Origin: a virus
Virus record (IMG/VR): IMGVR_UViG_3300032046_000003
Span: 64,001 to 128,000 of that record
Strand: one strand, 5' to 3'
Length of the DNA: 64,000 nt
The position numbers and the translations under genes are program-made. Below the pieces are notes generated by a model. The model was not told the DNA's origin and made no database searches. It saw only the letters and a list, made by a program, of their open reading frames with translations. Positions 43,290 through 51,106 of the stretch are shown here, piece after piece. The number at the start of each line of letters is the position of its first letter. The stretch's first letter is position 1.

Positions 43290-43751
43290 ATGGGATATAG
43301 TTTTGATGGAATAACAAAAATAATTACGTTAACTTCTGGAACTACAGAGATTGATGTGGTTGATTTATACTCCCGTTGGAAAGATTGGATTAAATCTAAC
43401 GGGAGTAAGTTTCCTCAAGCTATATACGTCGTAGGAGGAGACCCGGTTAATGAAAGCGCCGGTATTTATGTCACTAGTTACTTTTTCCTTTTAAATGGAT
43501 GGAGAATAAAACCACAAGAAGCAAATCATACTCTTAATGTAATAGGCGGAGTGCTATTGGTGGATGGTGGTGGAGATCCTTTTATAGACACAAACGGGTA
43601 TTATATAGTTAGGATAAACTATTCGCAACCCACTAGAACAGAAACCATTAAGTTGCCGGGAGGCAGCGGACTAACGAGTGATGAGCACAGTAAGCTTTAT
43701 GATACGAATCAAAAGGTAGGCGTTACACAAGCGTTGGTAATGATAAAATAA
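43290..43751 (+). CDS. Conserved-type phage virion protein
   Basis: A 153-residue protein with a motif set common to many phage tail regions: IDVVDLYSRWKDWI, KFPQAIYVVGGDPV, FFLLNGWRIKPQEANHTLNV and LLVDGGGDPFIDTNG. It is small and beta-rich, function not known, usually next to tail fibres. The start has a weak ribosome site; translation is probably coupled to the gene upstream. Confidence 0.55.
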   Translation: MGYSFDGITKIITLTSGTTEIDVVDLYSRWKDWIKSNGSKFPQAIYVVGGDPVNESAGIYVTSYFFLLNGWRIKPQEANHTLNVIGGVLLVDGGGDPFIDTNGYYIVRINYSQPTRTETIKLPGGSGLTSDEHSKLYDTNQKVGVTQALVMIK

Positions 43752-43769
43752 GAGATAGGGAGAAAAAAA

Positions 43770-46700
43770 ATGGGACTAACTGGAACTGGACAACCTTTTA
43801 CAACAGCAATATCAGGAGGTACTACCCCCACCCCCACTTATCTCACTTCTATTACAGGCGCAGAACTAGATAACGTATTTACAGGACCTAGTGGATTTCT
43901 TAAAAAAATAGGAACAGCATCTTATATTTTAGATACTTCACCTAGTGGCGGAGGATATTGGGATAGAACTGGAACTATAATTCAGCAACATACTTTAGCA
44001 GATAATTTAGAACTATATAATATTGTGCCTACAAAAGTTTTTGGTGTTGATGGAGCAACTGGCAATACATATATAAAAGGGAGTATGTCTACTGATAACA
44101 TAGCTTCCTATACGGCACATCCATCTTTTTCTACAGATACTCAAATTATTGATAAAAAATATGTAAATGATCAAGATATAATAACTTTATCTCAAGCCAA
44201 AACATACTCAGAAACAGCGAGCGGCAATTCTTATGGCCAAAGCGTTTCCTATACCAATGCAGCTTCTGCTAACTTAGTAAGTTATATAGACCAGCGAGAT
44301 ATTTATTTTAACAATTTATCAATATCATATACAAATTCAGCCTCGTCTGATTTAATAGCTTATACTGACACGGCTTCAGGAAATTTAGTTAACTATATCG
44401 ATTCAAAAGTAGCTGCTCAAAATGAACTTAAAGAAGTTTTGGCCAACGGTAATTCTGCCGGCTTATATCAGATAGACATGAATTTTAACAAAATTATAAA
44501 TGTTGATACCCCTACGGCCAGCGGAAATGCCGCTAATAAATTATATGTAGATTCTGCCGTAGCAGCAGGCGGTGGTTGTAATTGGATTGATGATAATGAC
44601 ATATTATATCCGACTATTTCTACAAATAGCGTTGGTTTAAACAATGATAGCAAATTATATTTTGATACTGCTAAAGTTAATTCTATTTATTATGACGCTA
44701 TTTCAAATAATATGTTGGTTATGCAGACTCCTGATAATGCTGGTATTTTAATAACAACAGATCCTGAAACTTGGTATAATTCACTCGTCATACAACAGGG
44801 TTGGGTGTGGTTGTCAGCACAAGACCATAGCGGTCCTGCGGGGACTTGGCATAGTGGATATTCAAATTTTTGGTATGATTCATCTCACGCGTATTCTCAA
44901 CTTGGGGCTACTAATGGGGCGATAGTGTCTGAACTTTCAATGAGAGAAGACCAAATAGATTTATTTATTAGGCAAGGAAGCCCAGATAGTACAAAAATAT
45001 TAATGACTCTTACAGATTTATCTTTGAAAGATAGTCATTTGAGTTCACTTATTCCTCTTTCACAAACAGGAACTGCAGGATTAGCAGGATTTACAGCAAC
45101 ATCTATTATTGGCGCTTTAAATGAATTAAAGGCTGGAGCAGCTGCTCAAAACGAACTTAAAGAAGTTCTTGCTAATGGTAATGATGCCAATAATATAAAA
45201 ATTACAAATTTAGGCGATCCTACGCAGCCTAAAGATGCTACTAATAAACAGTATGTTGATACAGTTGCAGCAGACGCAAGTGGAAATTCTTATGTTCAAT
45301 CAATTACTTATACTAACACGGCTACGGGCAGTCTTAAGGTTTACGTTGACAATCAAGATTTATCTATTTTGTCTCAGTCAAAAACCTATTCAGAGACAGC
45401 CTCGGGTAATGCCTATGCTCAAAGCGTTACTCACACTGATTCTGCAACTGCAAGCCTAAAAGTTTATGTAGATAACCAAGATTTGTCAATACTTGCCCAG
45501 TCAAAAACATATTCAGAGACAGCAAGCGGCAACGCTTACAATCAAAGTGTGACTTACACCAATACCGCTTCATCAAGTCTTCTGGCTTATGATGTCATAC
45601 AAGACGCCGCTTTATTAAGTCAATCTTACACTTATACAAATGCTTCATCAGCTAGTTTTGTTTCCAAATCAGGGGACACTATGACGGGAGATTTAGCCAT
45701 AGATTCAACTGCTCCTGAATATAAGCTGACTGATACAAACGATACAAGACTGACCAGAATTGCAACGCTTAATCAGGCCAATTTATATCATGAAGTGTCG
45801 GTCGGCGGGGCAGACGGAACGGGCGGGGCTATTACACATTCCGGCGGTTATACTGTTCATACTTTTACTTCAAATGGAACATTTACAATCGGAGCTACTA
45901 TAGATGCAAAAGTACTTGTAGTAGCTGGTGGCGGTTCAGGTGGCCATAACTTAGGCGGTGGCGGTGGAGCAGGTGGCTATGTGTATGATGGTTCTTATGA
46001 AATTACTGCCGGTTCTTATGATGTTACTGTTGGAACTGGCGGCGCAGGTGTAACTGCCGGGGATGGAAATAAAGGTAATGATTCTGAATTTGAAACACTG
46101 ACTGCGGCAGAGGGTGGCGGTGCTGGTGGTGGATATGGTGATGGAAACGGAAAAAATGGTGGTTGCGGTGGTGGAGGCGGTGGCGATACTGGTACAGCAG
46201 GTAGCGGAACCCAGCAATATGATGGTGGAGATGGTGCTCCTTTATCTACTTATTTTATTGCAGGTGGCGGTGGAGGCGGTTCTGAAGTAGGAGAAGACGC
46301 GGGCAGTGTTATAATAAACTATGGCGGTGCTGGTGGAGATGGAGTTGTAAATCCTATTGCAGAGTCAACTACGGGTGAACTTGTTTCAGGAGATTATTAC
46401 CTATGCGGTGGTGGAGGCGGTGGAGGTTATCAGCCACAAAATGATTCTCATCCAGGACCAGGAGGCAAAGGCGGAGGAGGAGCTGGAGGTTATACTACCA
46501 ACCAAAATGGAACTGATGGTACTGATACTTATGGCGCTGGCGGAGGAGGAACTGCTGCTGGAGGAGGAGGAACTTCTGGCAAAGGTGGAAATGGGGTTGT
46601 AATAATAGCTTATATTCCCGCTGCAAGCACAGTAGAAGAAATAAGTATAATTGATTCAAGAGACTCAGCGGGTGTCAGTGAATATGGTGTAACTACTTTT

Positions 46701-46928
46701 GGCGATAGCCGCGGTGAAACAATTTTACAGGGATCGAGGCTAGTACTTGGAACTGGGGCCTTATCAACTACTGCAACAACGGGATTTGCTTATGTTTCAA
46801 CTTGTACAGGAGCGCCTTCGGGAGTTCCTACGGCCACTACTGGGATGGTGCCCATAGTTTATGATTCTTCGAATAATTACCTTTATGTCTATAACGGCGG
46901 TTGGAAGAAGAATTCACAATTTAGTTAA
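43770..46928 (+). CDS. Long tail fibre with coiled-coil repeats and glycine-rich tip
   Basis: A 1052-residue fibre. The start MGLTGTGQPF is shared with the 38012 protein. Residues about 110-220 and 490-640 hold repeats of SQSKTYSETASGNAY plus QSVTYT, likely trimeric coiled coil, with AQNELKEVLANGN twice. KKYVND and NKLYVD fibre motifs are present. Residues about 710-950 are extremely Gly-rich (GGGSGG, GGGGGAGGY, GGCGGGGGGD, GGGGGGGYQ), as in polyglycine-II receptor-binding domains of phage adhesins. A 79-base DNA stretch is repeated in the next fibre gene. Confidence 0.7.
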   Translation: MGLTGTGQPFTTAISGGTTPTPTYLTSITGAELDNVFTGPSGFLKKIGTASYILDTSPSGGGYWDRTGTIIQQHTLADNLELYNIVPTKVFGVDGATGNTYIKGSMSTDNIASYTAHPSFSTDTQIIDKKYVNDQDIITLSQAKTYSETASGNSYGQSVSYTNAASANLVSYIDQRDIYFNNLSISYTNSASSDLIAYTDTASGNLVNYIDSKVAAQNELKEVLANGNSAGLYQIDMNFNKIINVDTPTASGNAANKLYVDSAVAAGGGCNWIDDNDILYPTISTNSVGLNNDSKLYFDTAKVNSIYYDAISNNMLVMQTPDNAGILITTDPETWYNSLVIQQGWVWLSAQDHSGPAGTWHSGYSNFWYDSSHAYSQLGATNGAIVSELSMREDQIDLFIRQGSPDSTKILMTLTDLSLKDSHLSSLIPLSQTGTAGLAGFTATSIIGALNELKAGAAAQNELKEVLANGNDANNIKITNLGDPTQPKDATNKQYVDTVAADASGNSYVQSITYTNTATGSLKVYVDNQDLSILSQSKTYSETASGNAYAQSVTHTDSATASLKVYVDNQDLSILAQSKTYSETASGNAYNQSVTYTNTASSSLLAYDVIQDAALLSQSYTYTNASSASFVSKSGDTMTGDLAIDSTAPEYKLTDTNDTRLTRIATLNQANLYHEVSVGGADGTGGAITHSGGYTVHTFTSNGTFTIGATIDAKVLVVAGGGSGGHNLGGGGGAGGYVYDGSYEITAGSYDVTVGTGGAGVTAGDGNKGNDSEFETLTAAEGGGAGGGYGDGNGKNGGCGGGGGGDTGTAGSGTQQYDGGDGAPLSTYFIAGGGGGGSEVGEDAGSVIINYGGAGGDGVVNPIAESTTGELVSGDYYLCGGGGGGGYQPQNDSHPGPGGKGGGGAGGYTTNQNGTDGTDTYGAGGGGTAAGGGGTSGKGGNGVVIIAYIPAASTVEEISIIDSRDSAGVSEYGVTTFGDSRGETILQGSRLVLGTGALSTTATTGFAYVSTCTGAPSGVPTATTGMVPIVYDSSNNYLYVYNGGWKKNSQFS
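44116..44194 (+). repeat. 79-bp near-identical repeat, copy 1
   Basis: By eye 77 of 79 bases match 47727-47805. It encodes the HPSFSTDTQIIDKKYVNDQD segment, so fibre genes share it at DNA as well as protein level, which points to recent duplication or recombination. Confidence 0.7.
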
Positions 46929-46936
46929 GGAGGAAT

Positions 46937-47422
46937 ATGAAAGGCGATCTTTTACTTTGCACTTGGAATAGCCCTTCAATTAATAAGATATTAAATTGGT
47001 TTATTACATTTTTTATAAAAAATAAATATGTTCATATAGCAGTAGCCGCGGATGATTATGATGCCATAATCGAGGCTACACCCAGTGGTGTTCATCAAAC
47101 TAAAAATTACTGGGTAAATTATGACGTCTATAGAATAGATGACATAATGGAATATCAGATTGACACTGCTTTAAATTTTGCCAGGAAACAAATAGGGGAT
47201 TGGTACGATTGGAAAGCGCTGATTTATTTAATGTGGTTGTATGTAACTTTTCAAAGAAATAAAATAAATGAATGGAACGATAAAAATAAGTGGTTTTGCA
47301 GTGAATTAGTAGCTAGTATGTTTAGAAAATCTGGTAAAACATTGTGTCCTAATATACCAGATTCTAATACTACGCCAGCAGATATTGCTAATTCAAAAAT
47401 AGTTCATAAGGAGGAAAATTAA
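46937..47422 (+). CDS. Permuted NlpC/P60-like (YiiX/YebB-type) protein
   Basis: A 161-residue protein with a permuted papain-like pattern: GDLLLC at the N-terminus, YVHIAVAAD with H33, IIEATPSGVHQT with E46, a YDWKALIYL helix, and WFCSELVA with C121. The order His, Glu, Cys is that of circularly permuted NlpC/P60 enzymes. These cut peptides or acyl bonds, and phage versions may attack peptidoglycan. It lies between two fibre genes after AAGGAGG. It could be a virion-bound wall enzyme or part of lysis; the substrate is not evident. Confidence 0.65.
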   Translation: MKGDLLLCTWNSPSINKILNWFITFFIKNKYVHIAVAADDYDAIIEATPSGVHQTKNYWVNYDVYRIDDIMEYQIDTALNFARKQIGDWYDWKALIYLMWLYVTFQRNKINEWNDKNKWFCSELVASMFRKSGKTLCPNIPDSNTTPADIANSKIVHKEEN

Positions 47423-49957
47423 ATGCCGATAGCGATATTCCCAGCAGGAAAATATAAATGTACGGTGGCTGATACTACGGTAACGGCTGACAGCTTTATT
47501 TCTGTGACTTTTAAAGATAATACTGGGGCACAATTTGGCGCAGGAGTTGTACGCTATATAGACAAACATCCTGGCGTAGGTTTCACTGTAAATTTGAGCA
47601 CCACTGCTCAGCGAGCTACTGCTTTTGATTACGAAGTAGAAAACGCTACAGGGCCTGGCGGAATACCTAGTTTGCAACAAGTGACGGGCTCAGGCACGAC
47701 GACTTCTAATACTATATCCTATACATCACATCCATCTTTTTCTACAGATACTCAAATTATTGATAAAAAATACGTAAATGATCAAGATATAACAACTTTA
47801 TCTCAGTCAAAAACCTATTCAGAGACAGCGAGCGGAAATGCTTACGATCAATCAGCGACTTACACTGATGATGTAAGCGCTAGTTTAATTTATTACATCA
47901 ATACAAAAACTGCGACTCTCTCAGGCGGAACAGGTATTTCTTATGATAATAGCACAGGTACAATAACTAATTCTGCTCCTGACCAAGTTGTAAGCTTGAC
48001 GAGTGGAACGGGGATAAGCATTTCAGGAGCATATCCTAGTTTTACAATCACAGGCACTTCATCAACATCAGGTGTGAGCGGGGATGTATATTGGTTCAGG
48101 GACGGTACTGATTTAACCCCTATAAATGTCGGCGACAATATTGCTTTAACTGATTATGCTAACTTATATTTTGATACTGCCAGAACTGTTAGAGCTTATT
48201 ATTATCAAGCAACTCAAGCTTTGGCTTTTAGAGGGGCTGGAGCCATTGACATGCTGGCTACAGATATTTTTGCTAATAGTAGTGGTTTCGTAGCCGATGG
48301 CAATACGGTTCAAATGTATAATGCAAATGGCGGGCCTGCGGTAACTTTATTGAATGATGGCAATCTTCGTTTTACTTTATACGCCGGCAAAATGGCTTAT
48401 TATAATGCTCATCCTACATTTAGTTATGACACTCAACTTACAGACAAAAAATATGTAGACGATTTAATCGCTGGAATATCATCAGGGGTAACTTGGCAAA
48501 CATCGGTTCTTGATAAAGATTTATCAGAGCCTCCTATAGGTCCGGTAAGTGGAGATAGATATATTGTAACTGTTTCGGCATCAGGCGCTTGGGTGGGACA
48601 GGAAAACAACATAACCGAATATAATGGCATAAGCTGGGATTTTACGATACCAGAAATAGGGTGGGCTTGTTTTGTTGAAGACGAAGAGTCTATGTACCTG
48701 TGGGTTGGAACTGATTGGATAAAAATGGGCTCGGCCATAAGCCACATGAGCCTTAAAGACCTGGAGTGGTCTTTGGCGGGGCACACAATTGACACGTCTT
48801 TGGATATGCAAGATAATATTATTTATTTTGATATTGCAAAGCTTAATTATATGGGTTATATGGACGCCGGCGGGGCCGATGCTCTTTGGACAGTCGCCCC
48901 AATAAATCCTGGTAGCGCTGATGTCACAGGCTGGTGGGTCAGTACACCTGATTGGGGATATAATTTCGGCTATTGTGATGGATATATTGGATTTTCAGGC
49001 GGTGCAATAGGGGGAAACGCCGGTATATCAATAATCACTTCAGATCCTTCTATGACGCTGCAAGTTTCTTCTGCCACCCCCGGAAAAGGCGATATAGACA
49101 TCCTTAATAATTCGGCGGGCGTAGGGGCAAATATAAACTTCCAAGGCGGATATAGTAGTGGACATGGGATGACTATCGACAAATACGGCAAAGTTACATT
49201 AAGAACTCCAACGGGAGCTACAGGATTGCCTTCTTTGTATATTTACGGCTCTCTAGATATGCACACAACTAGTCCAATTTATCTTGATGATAATATGCAC
49301 CATAAGATATACTCTGATTCTTCGCAGATTTATATAGAGACTTTGTATCCTAATGCTTATGGTATAGTTCTTTGTAACGATCACGCGGGTAGAGCTGGAT
49401 GGATACAAGTAACCGGTGGTTATACTTATATATGGGCAGGATATTATAATGGCTACGATACTCAGTTTGGTGGAGAATTATATTTTAGGGATAACAGAAT
49501 GACAGGGTCTGGAATTCCTTTAACCGAAGGTTCTGCAGGTCAAGCTCTCGTAGGATTTACTGCGATTTCTTTAATTGGAGCTTTGAATGAATTAAAGATA
49601 TGGAACAGAATAGGTTCAACTTTAACACCTGTTACTACAGGAGATTATATAGATGTAGGTGCTATAAAGACTGATGGAAGCGTGTTTCTCGCTACGGACA
49701 TTGACAGGCATACTGTTACTTTGGCCGATATAGCCAGCGGCGATTATTACGAGATAGTCTGGAACAAAGCCACTATGGACAAAATCGTAGAGATTACAGC
49801 AGTGTATTATGATTTAAATGCTACTACAGTTTATAGTTTAATGTCTTCTTATACAGATGCTTTAGCTGTTGAATATAATGGCTCAATAATTACAGTTAAC
49901 TGCACAGGCATGGTTGAAAATGATATTATTACTGTAAAGATTACCTACGAAAAATAG
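47423..49957 (+). CDS. Long tail fibre protein
   Basis: An 844-residue fibre. The N-terminal 80 residues are a beta domain (AGKYKCTVADTTVTADSF). It continues with the shared HPSFSTDTQIIDKKYVNDQD and SQSKTYSETASGNAY segments, a second HPTFSYDTQLTDKKYVDD motif, and Gly/Asp-rich strands. The C-terminal 100 residues (ALNELKIWNRIGST onward) are a beta domain ending in VENDIITVKITYEK. Closely related to the 43770 fibre in its shaft but with a different tip, so the two could give alternative host binding. Confidence 0.7.
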   Translation: MPIAIFPAGKYKCTVADTTVTADSFISVTFKDNTGAQFGAGVVRYIDKHPGVGFTVNLSTTAQRATAFDYEVENATGPGGIPSLQQVTGSGTTTSNTISYTSHPSFSTDTQIIDKKYVNDQDITTLSQSKTYSETASGNAYDQSATYTDDVSASLIYYINTKTATLSGGTGISYDNSTGTITNSAPDQVVSLTSGTGISISGAYPSFTITGTSSTSGVSGDVYWFRDGTDLTPINVGDNIALTDYANLYFDTARTVRAYYYQATQALAFRGAGAIDMLATDIFANSSGFVADGNTVQMYNANGGPAVTLLNDGNLRFTLYAGKMAYYNAHPTFSYDTQLTDKKYVDDLIAGISSGVTWQTSVLDKDLSEPPIGPVSGDRYIVTVSASGAWVGQENNITEYNGISWDFTIPEIGWACFVEDEESMYLWVGTDWIKMGSAISHMSLKDLEWSLAGHTIDTSLDMQDNIIYFDIAKLNYMGYMDAGGADALWTVAPINPGSADVTGWWVSTPDWGYNFGYCDGYIGFSGGAIGGNAGISIITSDPSMTLQVSSATPGKGDIDILNNSAGVGANINFQGGYSSGHGMTIDKYGKVTLRTPTGATGLPSLYIYGSLDMHTTSPIYLDDNMHHKIYSDSSQIYIETLYPNAYGIVLCNDHAGRAGWIQVTGGYTYIWAGYYNGYDTQFGGELYFRDNRMTGSGIPLTEGSAGQALVGFTAISLIGALNELKIWNRIGSTLTPVTTGDYIDVGAIKTDGSVFLATDIDRHTVTLADIASGDYYEIVWNKATMDKIVEITAVYYDLNATTVYSLMSSYTDALAVEYNGSIITVNCTGMVENDIITVKITYEK
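47727..47805 (+). repeat. 79-bp near-identical repeat, copy 2
   Basis: Second copy of the 44116-44194 repeat, differing by two transitions; it encodes the same fibre segment. Confidence 0.7.
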
Positions 49958-49978
49958 TACTCTAAGGGTGGTGATTTT

Positions 49979-50701
49979 ATTAGAAATCTTTTAATATTAG
50001 TCATGTTGGTGTTTTTAATATGCCCAGTATATGCTGCCAAGGATTACGGGAAGCAATTGCAAGGCGATGTAAGGAATACTAAAAGAGAGATAAAAAGAGA
50101 AATAACAAACCTGAAGAATCAGCTGACTAAAAACGGCACCGCAGAAGAAATCCCTGAATGGTACCCGAACGCCGACGGTTCGCTGATGACATTTCCGCTG
50201 AAAGAAGAAGACTGCTTCATGGTAGGCGACAGGGTTTCCATCACGAGCTGGTATACACTTGTTAGGTCGGACACTAATGGCCTGACGTATAAAGCCTTAA
50301 ATATACCGGCGAGGCCAAATTCCCCTGTTTACGCCATAGCGGACGGTCTTGTGACAGCTACCGGCGACGCTAGATTTTTCAGGCCTGAAAGGCGTCCTTA
50401 CACAGGAATGTTCATAGAGATAACGTCTAAATCGGGACTGGTGGTTTCGTATGAGCATTTGAACGATTGGAGCGTTTGCAGGGGCGATTATGTTTTGGCA
50501 GGAGACGAGATAGGCTGTGTAGGCGGTTCGGGCAGGACAACAGGATTCCACTTGAGACTGGTAGGCGTATATGAAAAATACCCTGTGTGTTTAAGCGAGG
50601 TATTCGTGGACAAAAGGCACAGCAAAAACTTGACCAAGTATTTCGGCAAGAAGTGGTACCCGATTGCCCCTGGAGACTTGGAACATGTGGGCATCAAGTA
50701 A
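49979..50701 (+). CDS. Secreted M23-like protein with degenerate zinc site
   Basis: The ATG at 50003 has no ribosome site. An ATT at 49979, seven bases after AAGGGTGGTG, extends the protein by 8 residues to IRNLLILVMLVFLICPVYA, a good signal peptide with a basic start. I prefer this non-ATG start with moderate confidence. The domain resembles M23 peptidases (SPVYAIADGLV, VVSYEHLNDW, GDEIGCVGGSGRTTGFHL), but counted from 50003 the expected His-x3-Asp is Tyr96 and Asn100 and the HxH is H183-L-R185; only H152 and H183 remain. It is therefore probably a non-catalytic wall-binding protein. The gene is GC-rich (52% in 50161-50220). Confidence 0.6.
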   Translation: MRNLLILVMLVFLICPVYAAKDYGKQLQGDVRNTKREIKREITNLKNQLTKNGTAEEIPEWYPNADGSLMTFPLKEEDCFMVGDRVSITSWYTLVRSDTNGLTYKALNIPARPNSPVYAIADGLVTATGDARFFRPERRPYTGMFIEITSKSGLVVSYEHLNDWSVCRGDYVLAGDEIGCVGGSGRTTGFHLRLVGVYEKYPVCLSEVFVDKRHSKNLTKYFGKKWYPIAPGDLEHVGIK

Positions 50702-50723
50702 TACTATAATAATTCCACTAGAT

Positions 50724-50754
50724 AGAGCAGGATTAAACTCCCTGCTCTTTTTTT
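50724..50754 (+). terminator. Strong rho-independent terminator ending the late block
   Basis: AGAGCAGG 50724-50731 pairs perfectly with CCTGCTCT 50741-50748 around a 9-base loop and is followed by a run of T to 50754. It separates the 50-kb late region from the early-type region. Confidence 0.9.
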
Positions 50755-50759
50755 GTCAT

Positions 50760-50788
50760 TTTACAGTTGTGAGTTTATATGTTATTAT
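50760..50788 (+). promoter_or_regulatory. Promoter P1 (TTTACA-17-TATTAT, extended -10)
   Basis: TTTACA 50760-50765, 17-bp spacer, TATTAT 50783-50788 with TG one base upstream. It lies right after the terminator and four bases before the ATG of the next gene. Confidence 0.75.
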
Positions 50789-50792
50789 ATAT

Positions 50793-50990
50793 ATGTACCC
50801 AGTCGATCATCTAGAGGCGCAGTTCCTCACTCCGCGACTTAAAATAAAAGCAGATGTAAAAGGAGTTAAGAAACTGTCTTTCCGACGGCACATATCGGAA
50901 TGCTTTGAGGTTATGGCAAATGGTTTATTCTACCTTAATGCCAAAGACGAGCCCGAGAGGATTGATAACCTCAATTATGCTCAATTCTAA
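50793..50990 (+). CDS. Small protein, possibly leaderless
   Basis: A 65-residue protein beginning at ATG 50793. There is no ribosome site, and the -10 box of promoter P1 ends four bases before the ATG, so the message would start at or near the start codon. The sequence is basic (PRLKIKADVKGVKKLSFRRH) with an acidic end. The frame is open further upstream, but that part runs through the terminator and promoter and is not coding. No family recognised. Confidence 0.45.
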   Translation: MYPVDHLEAQFLTPRLKIKADVKGVKKLSFRRHISECFEVMANGLFYLNAKDEPERIDNLNYAQF

Positions 50991-51071
50991 AAATTACAAA
51001 TGAATCTATAGTCTCTCTTAAACACCTTACTAGTGTATTTCCTCCGGCACATCCAAAACATAAAATAACAG

Positions 51072-51100
51072 TTTACATCTTGACACAAATACATTATAAT
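51072..51100 (+). promoter_or_regulatory. Promoter P2 (TTTACA-17-TATAAT)
   Basis: TTTACA 51072-51077, 17-bp spacer, TATAAT 51095-51100. The ATG of the CCA-enzyme gene is at 51107, where the transcript is expected to begin. Confidence 0.8.
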
Positions 51101-51106
51101 ATATAT

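Noticed and set aside
45235-46602. Alternative frames inside the 43770 fibre (45235-45459 and 46357-46602)
   Set aside because: They come from repetitive and glycine-rich codons read in another frame; no ribosome sites.
32277-49957. Diversity-generating retroelement near the fibres
   Set aside because: I looked for a reverse transcriptase and template/variable repeat pair and saw none; the 79-bp repeat differs by transitions only and lies in shafts, not tips.
50664-50792. Upstream extension of the 50793 gene
   Set aside because: It would run through a strong terminator and promoter P1, so it cannot be in the same message.
51080-51106. TTG start for the CCA-adding enzyme
   Set aside because: It lies between the -35 and -10 boxes of P2 and therefore upstream of the transcript.
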